Shown here: positions 16,882 through 25,469 of the stretch, piece after piece
Numbering within the stretch: position 1 is the first letter of the stretch
How the letters are laid out: the number at the start of each line of letters is the position of its first letter
Assembly: GCF_003725995.1 (NCBI RefSeq)
Contig: NZ_QIBX01000004.1
Location: 1 to 64,000, forward strand
Direction: 5' to 3'
Source: Slackia equolifaciens
GTDB taxonomy: Bacteria; Actinomycetota; Coriobacteriia; Coriobacteriales; Eggerthellaceae
DNA: 64,000 nt
The notes under the pieces: generated by a model
The model's database searches: none
Told to the model about the DNA's origin: nothing
The model's input: only the letters and a program-made list of their open reading frames with translations
Program-made: the position numbers and the translations under genes

Positions 16882-17474
16882 TTCTCTCGTGCCCCCTAAT
16901 TGCAACCAAGGCGCCTTTCAGCCTGACGCGTGCCTTAGAGACCGCTGTTTCAGCGGCCTCGTCGAGTTATAAGTCACGATTCGCTCCTGCAAAATATGTG
17001 CCACCGCGCATGACAAAACCCACGGTTGCGCAGGGGGGCGTTGCCCCCGCAGAACCTTATCCGCTCGAAATGCACGACTTGACTTGAAACCTTTATCGCT
17101 CACTCGAGCATGGCATGTTTACCCTTGGGCACATCGAATCTCGTCTATTTTGCGTTTCCGCGAAGGCTTATCATAATATGGAGAGATTTCGTCTGCCTAG
17201 GCGCAAGGACGCCGAAACAAGTGTAGCTCCACAGCCAAGCAATCAAGCAGGCGAAGTAAAAGCGACATCAAAGCGCGGAACCGGCATCTCTCGCTCTACC
17301 CGCAAATACGAATGCCTCTAGCAACTGACCGACAATTATTATTGCCCTGTTAAATCCGCACTCAATTAATCGCCCCATCTGTTCACCCCCACCCTGCGCA
17401 ATCGTTTCCGGGCAAACCTGTTACCCAATTTACCTTTGCGGCAACTCAGTATGAGCGCAGCAGTCTGGCTACGG
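16882..17474. other. Intergenic region of about 590 bases without a recognised gene
   Basis: It contains short hairpins such as CCGCTG/CAGCGG near 16941-16956, and AT-rich stretches near 17340-17440. An open frame at 17115-17321 lacks a ribosome-binding site and any recognisable protein features. It probably carries the promoter of the NTF2-fold gene and the 3' end of the LuxR transcript. Confidence 0.4.
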
Positions 17475-18953
17475 TCAAAACCGATCCCCCTTCTCTTTCG
17501 ATGCCACACGAGACATATCGAGCGCAGCTCGCTCGGACACCTCCTCGAAAAGATCTATCAGCTGTTGCTGCGAATTAACCCCGGCTTTTCTATAGATGTG
17601 GGAGATGTGAGTTCTCGCCGTTGGCTCTGACACCACCAAATCACGAGCGATATAGCTCGCTGTTCTGCCACGAGCCAAAAGGGCAAGAACGTCGCGTTCT
17701 CGCTTCGTCAGAGCTATGCTTTCCGCGAATAAGGCGCAAGCCTCTTCAAATGTAACTCTTGCCGCATCATCAGAACAGGATGCACGCTGCTTTTCAACAC
17801 CCCTGAATGACAGGAACAATGTCGTGCTGCTCACCCCAAGCAACGCGATAAACGCAATGGCAACGATGAAAGTACCGAGCCAAGGGATTGATGACGTAAA
17901 CCCAGTAGTTCCCCACACCCCTATGAACCAGCCAACTTTGTAAGAAATCAAACCGCCGACAATAATTAGAAGAGAATCGGCCGAGGGAGCTTTCCACACA
18001 GCAACCCAAGCAAACAGCAGGATCACGGAGTAAGCAGAATCGAACAAAAGAATGGAGAAGGCCATTCCAATACCATCGAAAACACTCGACAGATAGAGCG
18101 CTCCCAACGCAACAGGAAACACAATAGCCTGGCCAGCAAAATACAGTGATGACGGTGACGCAAACTTTGCCGCCATAGCGACAACCACCGCAGGAATCAT
18201 AAGGCCGAATCCAGACGAAAGCTGAAGAAGGGCAGACACCAGCATGCCATCCTGAGCGGGCCTCCATTGGGAGTAAGCCCCCATGAGCACCACGCTCACG
18301 AGAAACACCGCCAGAAAATGCATTGCCTTGGCCTTTTCTCCCTTGGCATCCGAATTGGAGGAGATATCCCCAAAGCTACCTTTTGACCCCATAGGTTGCA
18401 ATGACCTAGAGCGAATGAAAAAACCCGTCATAAGCAAAGGGGCCACGACAAGAACAAGGCGGCCAGCAATTGAATCAATGAATACCAACACCATTTGCAC
18501 CATGCCAGCTATAGCTAGCCCCCACGATATCACCTCGACACCCTCGCTCCACCCGAACCTAACAGCATGTAACATGCATATGGCCAGTGAAACCAAAGAC
18601 AGCTCCGTCAAAACGTAAGAAAGATATGACGCCCACAACGGCATTTCTATACCCAAAGAAACAGCAAATCTTAACGATAGCCCTATAGACTGCAAAACTG
18701 ATAGCAACACCATGCCATCATTTTCATCGCAAAAAAACGATCGCACCGATGCGTTTTTGTTCAAAGAAAGAAGCAGCGCACATGTGACCACTAGAATTAT
18801 CGCCAGAAGAAGCGGAGTCTTCTGTTCGAATTGCCATAAAGCCATATAGCGCACTGCTTCTTTCGACACAATGCAAAATGAGAGCGCAAGACAGGCGTAC
18901 ATCCAACTACTTGGCCTCACAGGCATCCCGGAGGAAATTGAATTATTGGACAT
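17475..18953 (-). CDS. LuxR-family regulator with about twelve membrane segments (1)
   Basis: This 492-residue protein has an N-terminal membrane part with roughly twelve hydrophobic segments and a C-terminal LuxR helix-turn-helix: ALTKRERDVLALLARGRTAS, then SEPTARTHISHIYRKAGVNS. This architecture is common in Eggerthellaceae, where such genes sit beside respiratory reductases. ATG 18953 follows GGGGAGGG. It is divergent from the FAD reductase at 19122 and is the obvious candidate to regulate it, probably sensing a compound at the membrane. The gene is visibly more AT-rich than its surroundings, hinting at later acquisition with its partner. Confidence 0.88.
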   Translation of the reverse strand: MSNNSISSGMPVRPSSWMYACLALSFCIVSKEAVRYMALWQFEQKTPLLLAIILVVTCALLLSLNKNASVRSFFCDENDGMVLLSVLQSIGLSLRFAVSLGIEMPLWASYLSYVLTELSLVSLAICMLHAVRFGWSEGVEVISWGLAIAGMVQMVLVFIDSIAGRLVLVVAPLLMTGFFIRSRSLQPMGSKGSFGDISSNSDAKGEKAKAMHFLAVFLVSVVLMGAYSQWRPAQDGMLVSALLQLSSGFGLMIPAVVVAMAAKFASPSSLYFAGQAIVFPVALGALYLSSVFDGIGMAFSILLFDSAYSVILLFAWVAVWKAPSADSLLIIVGGLISYKVGWFIGVWGTTGFTSSIPWLGTFIVAIAFIALLGVSSTTLFLSFRGVEKQRASCSDDAARVTFEEACALFAESIALTKRERDVLALLARGRTASYIARDLVVSEPTARTHISHIYRKAGVNSQQQLIDLFEEVSERAALDMSRVASKEKGDRF

Positions 18954-19121
18954 CGCAGCCCTCCCCAGAAATAAATATCAACTAGAGAAGAGTATACAAA
19001 AGGCCCCCATGAAGAAAATCATCGCGAGAAGATGATGCTTTCGGAAATCCGCGCAAATACGCTTCGATTAGCCAAGCAATGGCAAGTCCGTCTAAGCAAC
19101 ATCAGCACAAGGGAGGAAAAC
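18954..19121. promoter_or_regulatory. Divergent promoter region, LuxR / FAD reductase
   Basis: This 168-base AT-rich spacer separates the divergent regulator and reductase genes. The only rightward ribosome-binding site is GGGAGG at 19111-19116 for the reductase. Operators for the LuxR protein are expected here but not identified. Confidence 0.45.
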
Positions 19122-20738
19122 ATGACCACCCCCATGAACGTTTCTCGTAGAAACTTTCTTGTAGGAGCAGGAACTCTGGCCGCAATAGGAACAGCTGCTG
19201 GGCTCATGAGCTGCACGCCAAGCTCGTCCGTTGAGGAGGCATCCGAACAATCCAATACGGGAACCGCGCTGAAAAACGCGGAGGAAACCAAAGAGTGTGA
19301 CATCCTTGTCGTTGGCCTCGGCGCATCCGGCCTCATGGCCGCATACGGAGCGGCAAGCAAGGGGGCAAACGTTATCGCAATCGATACTGCCAGCGACATG
19401 TCGGGTGTAACAAATGTCAGAACTTCGGGAGCATGGTGTGTCGGCTCGAGTCTCCAGAAGGCGTCCTCGGGCGATCAGCTCACCATCCAAGAAGCCATGG
19501 ACCACATCAATGATGGCACGAATTATCAAAGTAATCAAAAAACTCTTCGGGCGATTTTTGGAGCATCCGGCCGCGCCATAGACATTCTCGTCGATAACGG
19601 CATGGATTTCCGCACCGATTTTGACGTAACCGGCGATGCCGCAAACATTTCAACCAGGGGAGTACATTGGTACAACCTTACCGGTACCGATCGTGCGGCT
19701 GTTTTCCAGAATGTCGTTGATGGAGCAGGTGTCGAATGCCTATTCGGCACAACTGCTGAAAACATTATTCTTGAAGACGGGAAAATTACTGGTATACAGT
19801 GCGACCAGGGCGGTACCGTACTCGACATCAAAGCTAAAGCAGTGATTATGTGCTCGGGTGGTTTCCTTGGCAACGAGCAAATGGTAGCAGAGAAATTTGC
19901 AGGTGCAAAAATCGTCGTTATGGGCAACGAAGCGTGCGTTGGAACAGGAATTAATATGTCCATTGCAGCAGGAGCACAAATTGGTAAATGTTTCAGCATC
20001 TCAATGAATGAATATGGTGGCGCAAACGATCTTGCTACCCCGACCTATGCTTTCCGTCCGGGCACCGGAAGCAACGACGCCATGCGGCTCACCGTATTTG
20101 GCACCCTTATGGTTGACGCCGAAGGTGATCGCTTCATTAATGAGGGGTTTGTTTGTGAACGGTGCATGTTCGCCGCTGAGCCCTTTGTCCGCGAGAAATA
20201 TCACTATGCCATCGCCGACAGTGCACTTATGTCCAGATACGCCAGCGAACCCGCTAGCAACTTCTTTGGGGACGAACGTATGAAGTCGATGTTTGCCGAA
20301 ACGGTGATGAGCGACATCCTTGACCAGTTCGACAAAGCGGTTAACGAAGGCTGGGCCTTCAAGGCAGATACAATTGCCGAACTCGCCGAGCATTTCGGTC
20401 TCACCAATCTAGAGCAGACCGTCTCCGACTACAACACCGCCTGTGAAGCCGGCGTGGATGAGACATTCTTCAAAGATGCCAAGTACCTCAATCCCATTGA
20501 GAAAGGGCCTTTCTATATCGTGCAGTCCCAGCCCGCGGGATGGCTTTCCCTCGGCGGAATCAAAACCAATGCAAACTGTCAGGCGCTCGATGCCGACGGA
20601 AAGCCCATCGAGGGTCTTTACGTTGCCGGAGTAGATGCCGACCTCTTCACCTCGCCCTACTATCAGATGGCTTCAGCGAATGGGTTCTGCCTCGCCAGCG
20701 GTCTGATTGCCGGCGAGTCCGCAAGCGCGAGCATTTGA
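19122..20738 (+). CDS. Tat-exported FAD-dependent reductase (flavocytochrome c / fumarate reductase family), lipoprotein
   Basis: This 538-residue protein starts with a twin-arginine signal (SRRNFLVG, residues 8-15) ending in a lipobox LMSC (C31), so it is probably folded in the cytoplasm, exported and lipid-anchored outside. The FAD site is VVGLGASGLMAAYG (64-77). Later family segments include GDRFINEGF, GPFYIVQSQPAG and GLYVAGVDAD. The family reduces C=C bonds of compounds such as fumarate, urocanate, acrylates and cinnamates during anaerobic respiration. No cytochrome gene lies next to it, so the electron donor is unknown. ATG 19122 has a strong GGGAGGAAAA site. A perfect bidirectional hairpin follows. 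Confidence 0.9.
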   Translation: MTTPMNVSRRNFLVGAGTLAAIGTAAGLMSCTPSSSVEEASEQSNTGTALKNAEETKECDILVVGLGASGLMAAYGAASKGANVIAIDTASDMSGVTNVRTSGAWCVGSSLQKASSGDQLTIQEAMDHINDGTNYQSNQKTLRAIFGASGRAIDILVDNGMDFRTDFDVTGDAANISTRGVHWYNLTGTDRAAVFQNVVDGAGVECLFGTTAENIILEDGKITGIQCDQGGTVLDIKAKAVIMCSGGFLGNEQMVAEKFAGAKIVVMGNEACVGTGINMSIAAGAQIGKCFSISMNEYGGANDLATPTYAFRPGTGSNDAMRLTVFGTLMVDAEGDRFINEGFVCERCMFAAEPFVREKYHYAIADSALMSRYASEPASNFFGDERMKSMFAETVMSDILDQFDKAVNEGWAFKADTIAELAEHFGLTNLEQTVSDYNTACEAGVDETFFKDAKYLNPIEKGPFYIVQSQPAGWLSLGGIKTNANCQALDADGKPIEGLYVAGVDADLFTSPYYQMASANGFCLASGLIAGESASASI

Positions 20739-20760
20739 TACATTCATTCGATTCAATACC

Positions 20761-20800
20761 CCTCCAATGAAAAGCCCCTATAGGGGCTTTTCATTGGAGG
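20761..20800. terminator. Perfect bidirectional terminator hairpin
   Basis: Two perfect 18-base arms, beginning CCTCCAATGAAAAGCCCC, surround a 4-base TATA loop. It lies 22 bases after the reductase stop and upstream of the convergent ligase stop. The AAAA and TTTT within the stem allow termination in either direction. Confidence 0.8.
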
Positions 20801-20889
20801 GTCGCATTAGCTAAACACGAAAACATCTTTGCAGAACAAGCAGCAAAGACACTAGAGCCTTTCGAATCAGCCCCAGACTCTCCTGAGGC

Positions 20890-22125
20890 TTAGTAGCGGC
20901 TGTCGAAGATGCGCTGGGTTTTCTTCTCGGAGCGCGGCAGCTCGCCCATGGGAACGGCAACGGCATCGGGCGTGCAGCCGATCTTCGCCTTGAAGATCAT
21001 CGCCAGCTCCTGCTCGCACTTCTCCTTGGCCTCGCCCTCGAGCGGCGTCTCAAACAGCACGGTGAGGATGTCCTTGCCGCTGATGTTTTCGATCATCACC
21101 TGGTATTCGGAGCTTGCGCCGTCAGTGATGGCCAGCACTTCCTCCACCTGCGCGGGGAACATGTTGCAGCCCTTTACCTTGAACATGTCGTCGGTTCGAC
21201 CGGTAAGCGTGTCGATGCGCGGATGCTCAAGCCCGCAGGCGCACGTGCCCGGAATGATGCGCGTGAGGTCGTGCGTGCGGTAGCGGATAAGCGGCGCGCC
21301 CTGCTTGCGCAGCGTGGTGATTACGAGCTCGCCCACCTCGCCATCGGGCAGCACCTCGCCGGTCTTGGGATCCACGATCTCGATGTAGAGATAGTCGCTC
21401 CAAATATGCATGCCGTTATGCTCGCTGCACGAGATGCCGATACCGGGGCCGTAGATTTCGGTCAGACCGTAGATGTCGAAGATCTCGATGCCCAGCTCGT
21501 TGGCGATGCGCGAGCGCATCTTCTCGCCCCAGCGCTCGCTGCCGATGACGCCCTTGCGCAGGCTGAGCTGGTCGCGCAGGCCGCGCTCGGTGATGACCTC
21601 GGCGAGCAGCAGCGCGTAAGAGCTCGTGGCGGTGATGACCGTGCTCTTGAGGTCTTGCATCATCTTGAGCTGTTTTTCGGTATTGCCCGGCCCCATGGGA
21701 ATGGCCATCGCGCCCAGCCGTTCGCACCCCAGCTGAAAGCCGATGCCCGCGGTCCACAGGCCGTACCCCGGCGTGATCTGAATGCGGTCGAGGGGCGTGA
21801 TGCCGGCGGTGCGGTAGCAGCGGGCGAACATATCGGCCCAGTCGGACACATCCTGCGCGGTGTAGGGGATGATGACCGGCGTGCCGGTGGTGCCGCTGGA
21901 CGAATGGATGCGCACCACCTCCTCATCGGGCACGGCCTGGATTCCCAGCGGGTACGCTTCGCGCAAGTCGGCCTTTTCAGAGAAGGGCAGTTTTTCGAAA
22001 TCGGCCTGGGTTTGCACGTCGGCCAGGTCGATGTCGGCGAATTTTCGCGCATAGAACGGCGAGCGGTCCTTCAGGGTTGCGAACTCTTTTTTGATCAAGT
22101 CGAATTGTGCGTCGGTAAGCTGCAT
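20890..22125 (-). CDS. Phenylacetate-CoA ligase (PaaK) family acyl-CoA ligase
   Basis: This 411-residue AMP-forming ligase has the P-loop SSSGTTGTPV at about residues 75-84, YGLTEIYGPG in the middle and the C-terminal RYRTHDLTRIIPG, GRTDDMFKVKG and LPRSEKKTQRIFD segments typical of the PaaK family. It makes an acyl-CoA from a carboxylic acid, usually aromatic, using ATP and CoA. It would supply the first CoA thioester that CoA-transferases in this region could then recycle. ATG 22125 follows GAAAGGAA. PaaK-like proteins in gut anaerobes often accept other acids, so the substrate is open. Confidence 0.9.
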   Translation of the reverse strand: MQLTDAQFDLIKKEFATLKDRSPFYARKFADIDLADVQTQADFEKLPFSEKADLREAYPLGIQAVPDEEVVRIHSSSGTTGTPVIIPYTAQDVSDWADMFARCYRTAGITPLDRIQITPGYGLWTAGIGFQLGCERLGAMAIPMGPGNTEKQLKMMQDLKSTVITATSSYALLLAEVITERGLRDQLSLRKGVIGSERWGEKMRSRIANELGIEIFDIYGLTEIYGPGIGISCSEHNGMHIWSDYLYIEIVDPKTGEVLPDGEVGELVITTLRKQGAPLIRYRTHDLTRIIPGTCACGLEHPRIDTLTGRTDDMFKVKGCNMFPAQVEEVLAITDGASSEYQVMIENISGKDILTVLFETPLEGEAKEKCEQELAMIFKAKIGCTPDAVAVPMGELPRSEKKTQRIFDSRY

Positions 22126-22530
22126 GGAAGTTCCTTTCGGCGGGGGCCAGGGGCTGACCCATCAATAATGCAGAGAGCAGAGCGCTTATCGGTGTCGCAG
22201 CGGCAGAGATATGACAAAACGAAAGAAGCGCGGCTGCGATATGCGCGAGCGAGAGGCGCTTCAAGCATCGACGAAAGACGACGGGCAAAACGCCCACCGC
22301 TTCGTAGAGCTTGAAGCTAAAGCCATCGACCTGCCGCGCCCATGCGCACGGCTGAAAACGGAGAAACGCCCCCATGAGAAAATGCCCCGCTGTGGCGGGT
22401 TTCAGGACTAACGAACATGTTGACGCGATTCATCATGACACTATTGTACGCTAAAGCGCGCTAGCACGGCAACGCGATTCGGTTAAACGCACGTCAATTT
22501 GCGAGAGGCCTATACGCCCATAACAGAGAC
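22126..22530. other. Intergenic region of about 405 bases
   Basis: No gene is visible here. It holds a direct repeat of CCTATACGCCCA near 22511 and 22531, the second copy running into the stop region of the following leftward gene. It should contain the ligase promoter. Confidence 0.4.
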
Positions 22531-23409
22531 CTATACGCCCAAGCCAACGGTCATGTGCATCATATAGAAGCCGAATCGTACGACAAAAAGCCCCAGATAG
22601 AACAACGCACTCGCCACGCCGAAACGCCACCCGGGCGGCATCGCGCCGCGCCACAGAGGAACCGCCACAAAAAGTACGCCAATGCCTGCGACCAGGGCAT
22701 ACGAGGCGATCATCGCCCCATAGAACGGCACCAGCTCGACAGCCGACCCGTACCCGTTCGCCACATGGGGCAACGCGGCGTTTTGCGCCACGAGGCAGAT
22801 GACGTTAAGCACGAGCGCCGTCAAAGCGATGGCGGCCAGGATTTTGCTCAGGCGCGTATGCATACACACCGCCCGAGCGATACGCAGGCCGAACATGCCC
22901 AAAAGCGGTCCGCCCGCCAGCGCCGAAAGCATTACATTGGCGGGAACATAAGGCGTATGCCACGTAACTATCGTGCCCACGTCATAGGCAAGCGCAATGC
23001 CCGCAATGCACGCCGCTCCTGCGACTACTATGAGCGCACACCAAACGCGATGCACTCGTGGGCGATCCTTCTCGCTGAACGAAAAAAGCCAGTAAAGCCC
23101 GCATACCGCAAGAAAAACGACAGCGGAAAACACCTCGTTCGACAGAGGCGATCGGCCTACGCCCAAAAAGACATAGAGGGCATTCGAGGGATTGCCCAGA
23201 TGCGTGGCAGAAGCCACGAGCCCCACCATCGATACCACCAGAGGAATGGCAATGGCATGGGAAATGCGGCTGCGCGCCTCAAACGCAAGGGGGCGCGACG
23301 CGATGACGCCCGCCATGATCATGCAGGCGAGCACGGCAGGCGGCGCCAGCGTGGTAAACAGCACCAGCGTGATTTCGCCCAACGCCGTGTTGAAGCCGAA
23401 CTGCAGCAT
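22531..23409 (-). CDS. Orphan DmsC-like membrane anchor subunit
   Basis: This is about 292 residues with eight or so hydrophobic segments and the DmsC pattern LGEITLVLFTTLAPPAVLAC at the N-terminus, then HLGNPSNALYVFLGVGRSPLSNEV. It anchors a DMSO-reductase-type complex and oxidises menaquinol. ATG 23409 is preferred because GAGGGGAGGGCGG lies just before it. No catalytic or ferredoxin subunit accompanies it, but a complete three-subunit operon begins 560 bases upstream. It is either an alternative anchor for that enzyme or a remnant of a second operon. Confidence 0.85.
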   Translation of the reverse strand: MLQFGFNTALGEITLVLFTTLAPPAVLACMIMAGVIASRPLAFEARSRISHAIAIPLVVSMVGLVASATHLGNPSNALYVFLGVGRSPLSNEVFSAVVFLAVCGLYWLFSFSEKDRPRVHRVWCALIVVAGAACIAGIALAYDVGTIVTWHTPYVPANVMLSALAGGPLLGMFGLRIARAVCMHTRLSKILAAIALTALVLNVICLVAQNAALPHVANGYGSAVELVPFYGAMIASYALVAGIGVLFVAVPLWRGAMPPGWRFGVASALFYLGLFVVRFGFYMMHMTVGLGV

Positions 23410-23436
23410 ACCGCCCTCCCCTCGTAAGCGCACATT

Positions 23437-23610
23437 TCAGAATTGGGTCAATTATTTTCGGTTTTCTACCGTCTGGCACGTGCAACGCTATCAAAACCCT
23501 CGCCTCTTGCGCCTAGACGACCCAAAAAAGACCCGAAATCGACGCGAGAGGAGCAGGGCAGAGCAATCGAACGGTAGAAAACCGAAAATATTTGTCCGGT
23601 TTTCCGGATT
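23437..23610. repeat. Inverted-repeat element, copy A
   Basis: A left arm (23437-23472, containing ATTATTTTCGGTTTTCTACC) and a right arm (23571-23610, the inverted counterpart ACGGTAGAAAACCGAAAATA) enclose about 100 bases with no coding potential. The same arms, with the same spacing, recur at 62379-62553. This looks like a small non-autonomous mobile element or a dispersed intergenic repeat family. No flanking target duplication is obvious. Confidence 0.7.
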
Positions 23611-23973
23611 CGCATGCAATAACGCAGACGGTGCGTTGCCTATCGACGTCGCAATCCCGTTTGCGAGACGCGGACAACTGCCCCGCATCGCTATCCGCGT
23701 CCCATCGCCAGAAAAAACGAGTCCCTCAACAGAGCTATAGGAACCCCAAATTTTAAGCGAGATGATCGGGCGGGCACCCTTCCCACGTTCAAACGGGCGA
23801 GGCAGCGAATGCCCATCTGAAGCCCAAGCGGGCGAGGCGACAAGCGCCCCACCCGCTTAGATTTCTTTTGGCGGCATCTGGCTCGCAATGCCCGCACCAG
23901 TTCAACCGGATAATCCGTCGGCCTTCGATGGGACGAAAGGAGATTCGCTCCCATCAGGCGCACGACCTACGCC
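23611..23973. other. Intergenic region of about 360 bases
   Basis: No gene or clear terminator is recognised here between the repeat element and the stop of the DmsC subunit gene. Confidence 0.4.
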
Positions 23974-24831
23974 TTACAGCCCTACCGACATCTGGCAGGC
24001 GTAGAAGGCAAGACGCACCAGCAGCTGCGCCGCGATCGCCAGCACGGCGCCAACCAGCGCCATGGGCGCGGAGGACTTTCCGAAGCTGGCGGCGCCCAGG
24101 CAGGCCACGGCCACGATACCCAGCACCAGCGCACCCATCAGGTACGGCACAGCGGGTGCGAGCAAGTCGGCGCCGGCTACGATGCCGCTTACCAGACCCG
24201 CAACGTACTCGGCGTGGCCGAACGCCGCAACTGCGGCGGCAACAAAGCCCACCAGGCCGAGCATGAACATCACCGAGCGAGCGGTGTGGGCGCCTTCGAA
24301 GTTGTCGGCCTTCGCGAGCGCCAGCACGCCGGAGCCCAAAAGCGCTCCGCCCAAAAGCGCCGCACCCAGAATCTCGATAGAGGTCAGAGGCGTGTTCCAA
24401 GAAACGATAGTGCCCATCATGTAGGCCATGCCGGTAAACACGGCAAACACTACGGCGAGCACGGCGACCACTACGGCAAAGCCCTTACGCGCGCCCTCGC
24501 CCAGCTTGCCGAGCAGGCCGAGAATCCAGAACACAAGCGCCGCGATTACGAAAATCGAGCCCACGGCAATCTCGTTGGACAGCGGCGAGCGGCCAATGCC
24601 CGCAAGCACGGAGGGCGCATTGAGAGGCGAGGCCAGATGGAAGAACGACGCCGCAAAGCCCACGAGCAGCACCACCACGGGGATGGTCGTCATCTTGAAA
24701 GTTGCACGGCTCTGTTCCTCGGTCATGCTGCCCGCGCAAAACGCCGCGGCCAGCGCGATGAACGCTCCGGCGCCGATGGGCGCCAGGGTGGTGAACAATG
24801 CCAGAGGCATCTCAGCGAAAGCGGCTTCCAT
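23974..24831 (-). CDS. DmsC-like membrane anchor subunit
   Basis: This 285-residue polytopic membrane protein has the DmsC segments PLALFTTLAPIGAGAFIALA and HLASPLNAPSVLAGIGRSPL. It takes electrons from menaquinol and passes them to the ferredoxin subunit. Its ATG abuts the stop of the ferredoxin subunit gene, indicating translational coupling in a three-gene operon. It is related to the orphan anchor at 22531-23409. Confidence 0.92.
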   Translation of the reverse strand: MEAAFAEMPLALFTTLAPIGAGAFIALAAAFCAGSMTEEQSRATFKMTTIPVVVLLVGFAASFFHLASPLNAPSVLAGIGRSPLSNEIAVGSIFVIAALVFWILGLLGKLGEGARKGFAVVVAVLAVVFAVFTGMAYMMGTIVSWNTPLTSIEILGAALLGGALLGSGVLALAKADNFEGAHTARSVMFMLGLVGFVAAAVAAFGHAEYVAGLVSGIVAGADLLAPAVPYLMGALVLGIVAVACLGAASFGKSSAPMALVGAVLAIAAQLLVRLAFYACQMSVGL

Positions 24832-25452
24832 TTACAACACCTCCAGAGGGTTGGCAACCTCGCCGTCGCGGCTTTCCGCCGGGCGGGCATCGTCGCATGC
24901 CTTGATGAACAGGCACGGATTGGTGTAGGACGCGTCAGGCAGCGGCGCGATGTTGGCCTGCTCGCCCTTTTTCTGCATATCCTCGATCGGACCGAAATCC
25001 AACGCGCGAAGCGGGCACGATTCCACGCAGATGGGGCGCTTGCCCTGGGCAACGCGGTCGGCGCATCCGTCGCATTTGACGGAATGTCCCAGGCTGCGAT
25101 CGACCGTGGGCACGTTGTACGGGCACGCCATATGGCAGTAGCCGCAACCTACGCACACGTCAGCGTTCACGCTCACCAGACCGGTCTCGGCGTCTTTATG
25201 CATGGCGCCAGTGGGGCACACCTGAACGCATGCCGGATTCTGGCAGTGCTGGCAGCCCAGAGACACGTGGTACACGAACGACGTCGCCTGGCAGGTGCCG
25301 TCCTCGAACTGGGTGAAGCCGCCGCCCTCGTAGTCATACACCTTGCGATAAGCGATATCGGCCGAAAGGTCCTTGTAGTCTTTGCACGCCATCTCGCAGG
25401 TCCGGCAACCGGTGCAGCGAGTGGAGTCGAAATAGAACGCGTATTGAGTCAT
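24832..25452 (-). CDS. DmsB-like 4Fe-4S electron-transfer subunit
   Basis: This 206-residue protein has four cysteine clusters: CTGCRTCEMAC, CQHCQNPACVQVC, CVGCGYCHMAC and CDGCADR with a later CVESC. It carries electrons from the membrane anchor to the molybdopterin subunit. ATG 25452 follows GAGGGGAGG. It lies 17 bases after the catalytic subunit gene. Confidence 0.93.
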   Translation of the reverse strand: MTQYAFYFDSTRCTGCRTCEMACKDYKDLSADIAYRKVYDYEGGGFTQFEDGTCQATSFVYHVSLGCQHCQNPACVQVCPTGAMHKDAETGLVSVNADVCVGCGYCHMACPYNVPTVDRSLGHSVKCDGCADRVAQGKRPICVESCPLRALDFGPIEDMQKKGEQANIAPLPDASYTNPCLFIKACDDARPAESRDGEVANPLEVL

Positions 25453-25469
25453 CGTATCCTCCCCTCACC

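Noticed and set aside
17115-17321. 68-codon open frame in the intergenic region
   Set aside because: No ribosome-binding site and no protein features.
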